Shown here piece by piece: positions 18,431-19,423 of a stretch of 19,423 bases of DNA. Below the pieces are notes generated by a model. The model was not told the DNA's origin. It was given only the letters and a program-made list of their open reading frames with translations, and did not search any database. The stretch lies in contig NCSJ02000542.1 of the NCBI GenBank assembly GCA_002812745.2, forward strand, positions 1 to 19,423, read 5' to 3'. The stretch comes from Scytalidium lignicola. Taxonomy: Eukaryota > Ascomycota > Leotiomycetes. Every line of letters begins with the position of its first letter. The first letter of the stretch is position 1. Both the position numbers and the translations under genes were made by a program.

Positions 18431-19423
18431 CAAGGCTTGGTAATTATACTAGAAATTACTATGAAAACTGATGTAGACAAGATAGTAATAGCAAGAATCC
18501 TTAAAATAAACTCTATGCTTATAACAAGAACTTAATGGTTAAGACATCCTTAGGATAATAGTCAAAATGAAGGCTAAAGCAAATGAAGATCAATTCTAAG
18601 AGTTAGTAAAATTTGGATGATTATGCTAATAAATTTCAAAGTTATACTAACAAAACAATATCCTATTTCCAAAGAACTAGTAATCTTGAAATATTACCTT
18701 ATGATTAACATAAGAGGACTAAGAGGATAAAAGATCTTGGACAAAAGCTAACTTTTCTAAACTATATAATAAGAAGAAACAATTGTCAAGGCATAAGAAC
18801 TCAATATTAAAGACCTTGCTTTAGTCTACAAGACTAACCTCCAAAGTATCATCATAAAGAAAGGAACATATAAATTCTTCTTACTAGTAGAAAGAACTCA
18901 AATTCAAGACAACTTTAACTAAATGCTTAAAGAAGCTTAGATAATAATTAAAGAAAAGTTAAACTATATTGTATAAGGAAAATACAACGTACAACATGAA
19001 GGACTTCTGATGATAACTTACTAACAAGACTAATTAAAAGCTAAAACTCAGTATAAAGAAATCTAAGGATTAAGAAAATCAATAGAACAATTGCCTAAAG
19101 CTAAACAATACTATACTCAACAAGAACAGAAGAAGTCAGTTGAAGTTATTATTAAACTAACCAATTAGAACATAGAAGTACTACTTATAATTAACAAATT
19201 AGAAGAAGAATCATTACCTTTAAAACTATTTGTTATATTACTAAGAGAAGACAAACTACTATAAAGAATTAATGAACAATTCAACTAAGAAGTAATAATA
19301 CATCCTTTGAATTCTATGAAAAGAATTCTTATAATAAGTAATGTTTTAATCATTAAGATAAAAGAACACCTTAAAAATGAAATAACTGAATAAGTATAAA
19401 ATACACAAGTATTTATGAATGAT
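18431..19423 (+). other. Gypsy1-B gag-protease spacer, partial
   Basis: Corresponds to 6982-7985 of copy A. The translation across Gln-to-stop codons includes LVILKYYLMINIRGLRG, LNIKDLALVYKTNLQSIIIK, SIEQLPKAKQYYTQQEQKK, EESLPLKLFVILLREDK and IKIKEHLKNEITE. Copy A has the same blocks in the same order. No known domain is recognised, and the protease would begin just beyond the window end. Confidence 0.6.

Larger units (their letters stand above)
16712..19423 (+). mobile_element. Gypsy1 copy B: Ty3/Gypsy retrotransposon, 5' part, runs off the window
   Basis: Plus-strand copy of the family seen at 5286-9684. It contains the 5' LTR, short leader, gag and most of the gag-protease spacer. Its last bases correspond to about position 6982 of copy A, so protease, RT and the rest should follow outside the window. 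It is inserted in the MULE transposase; ATTAA (16707-16711) precedes the LTR as candidate target-site duplication. Confidence 0.88.

Noticed and set aside
18289..18480. 63-codon minus-strand Ser-rich open frame
   Set aside because: Antisense of the acidic tail of Gypsy1-B gag.
1..19423. A genome using reassigned stop codons (TAA/TAG read as Gln), or a mitochondrial genome, to explain many in-frame stops
   Set aside because: TGA at Arg positions, frameshifts, catalytic Asp-to-Asn and Glu-to-Lys changes, and copy B having Gln where copy A has stops show mutation (RIP) rather than a variant code. The content is nuclear transposons.
1..19423. A new defence or other multi-gene system
   Set aside because: Nearly all coding traces are explained by LINE, Gypsy, piggyBac and MULE remnants. 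No intact operon, conserved accessory gene set or RNA gene was found.

Overview
The window is a very AT-rich block of decayed transposable elements from the nuclear genome of what is most probably a filamentous ascomycete fungus. It holds no intact gene of normal length. The open frames are short because codons that should read Gln (CAA/CAG) or Arg (CGA) now read TAA/TAG/TGA, and many Gly/Asp/Glu codons carry G-to-A changes. This C-to-T pattern on both strands, mainly in CpA/TpG contexts, is the footprint of repeat-induced point mutation (RIP). The scattered single N's, often at homopolymers, look like assembly or consensus uncertainty. When stops are read through, at least six element remnants can be recognised by their domain order.

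Layout. 1-2270: unassigned AT-rich DNA, with one good but unidentified minus-strand coding remnant (about 560-1134, with an adjacent intron-like segment) and a weaker plus-strand one (1604-2060). 2273-5285, minus: ORF2 of a non-LTR retrotransposon (LINE) with endonuclease, reverse transcriptase (RT) and a C-terminal part. 5286-9684, minus: Ty3/Gypsy element 'Gypsy1', copy A (RNase H start, RT, protease, spacer, gag, 5' LTR). 9685-12780, minus: a second Gypsy family, 'Gypsy2', with RNase H start, RT, protease, gag and 5' LTR. It is cut inside its RNase H region by the LTR of Gypsy1-A. 12781-13259: featureless AT-rich DNA. About 13430-15027, minus: a piggyBac-like transposase. 15034-16711, plus: a Mutator-like (MULE) transposase with a FAR1-type N-terminus, preceded by a GC-rich terminal region with a 21-bp-period repeat. 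16712-19423, plus: Gypsy1 copy B (5' LTR, gag, start of the spacer), inserted in the 3' part of the MULE transposase and running off the window.

The two Gypsy1 copies are in opposite orientation and form an inverted repeat with arms of about 2.7 kb around a 7-kb core. The nesting gives a partial order of events: Gypsy1-A entered Gypsy2, Gypsy1-B entered the MULE, and the MULE appears to lie against or inside the piggyBac coding region. RIP damage is uneven. The piggyBac 3' part, the MULE 5' part and the Gypsy1-B LTR keep CpG and GC-rich stretches, while adjoining parts are almost saturated.

I found no convincing new multi-gene system. The most useful observations are an 8-nt complementarity between the Gypsy1 transcript start region and the sequence just after its LTR (suggesting Tf1-like self-priming), a spacer of about 1.1 kb between gag and protease present in both Gypsy1 copies, and the unidentified CPCC-containing remnant near the left end.
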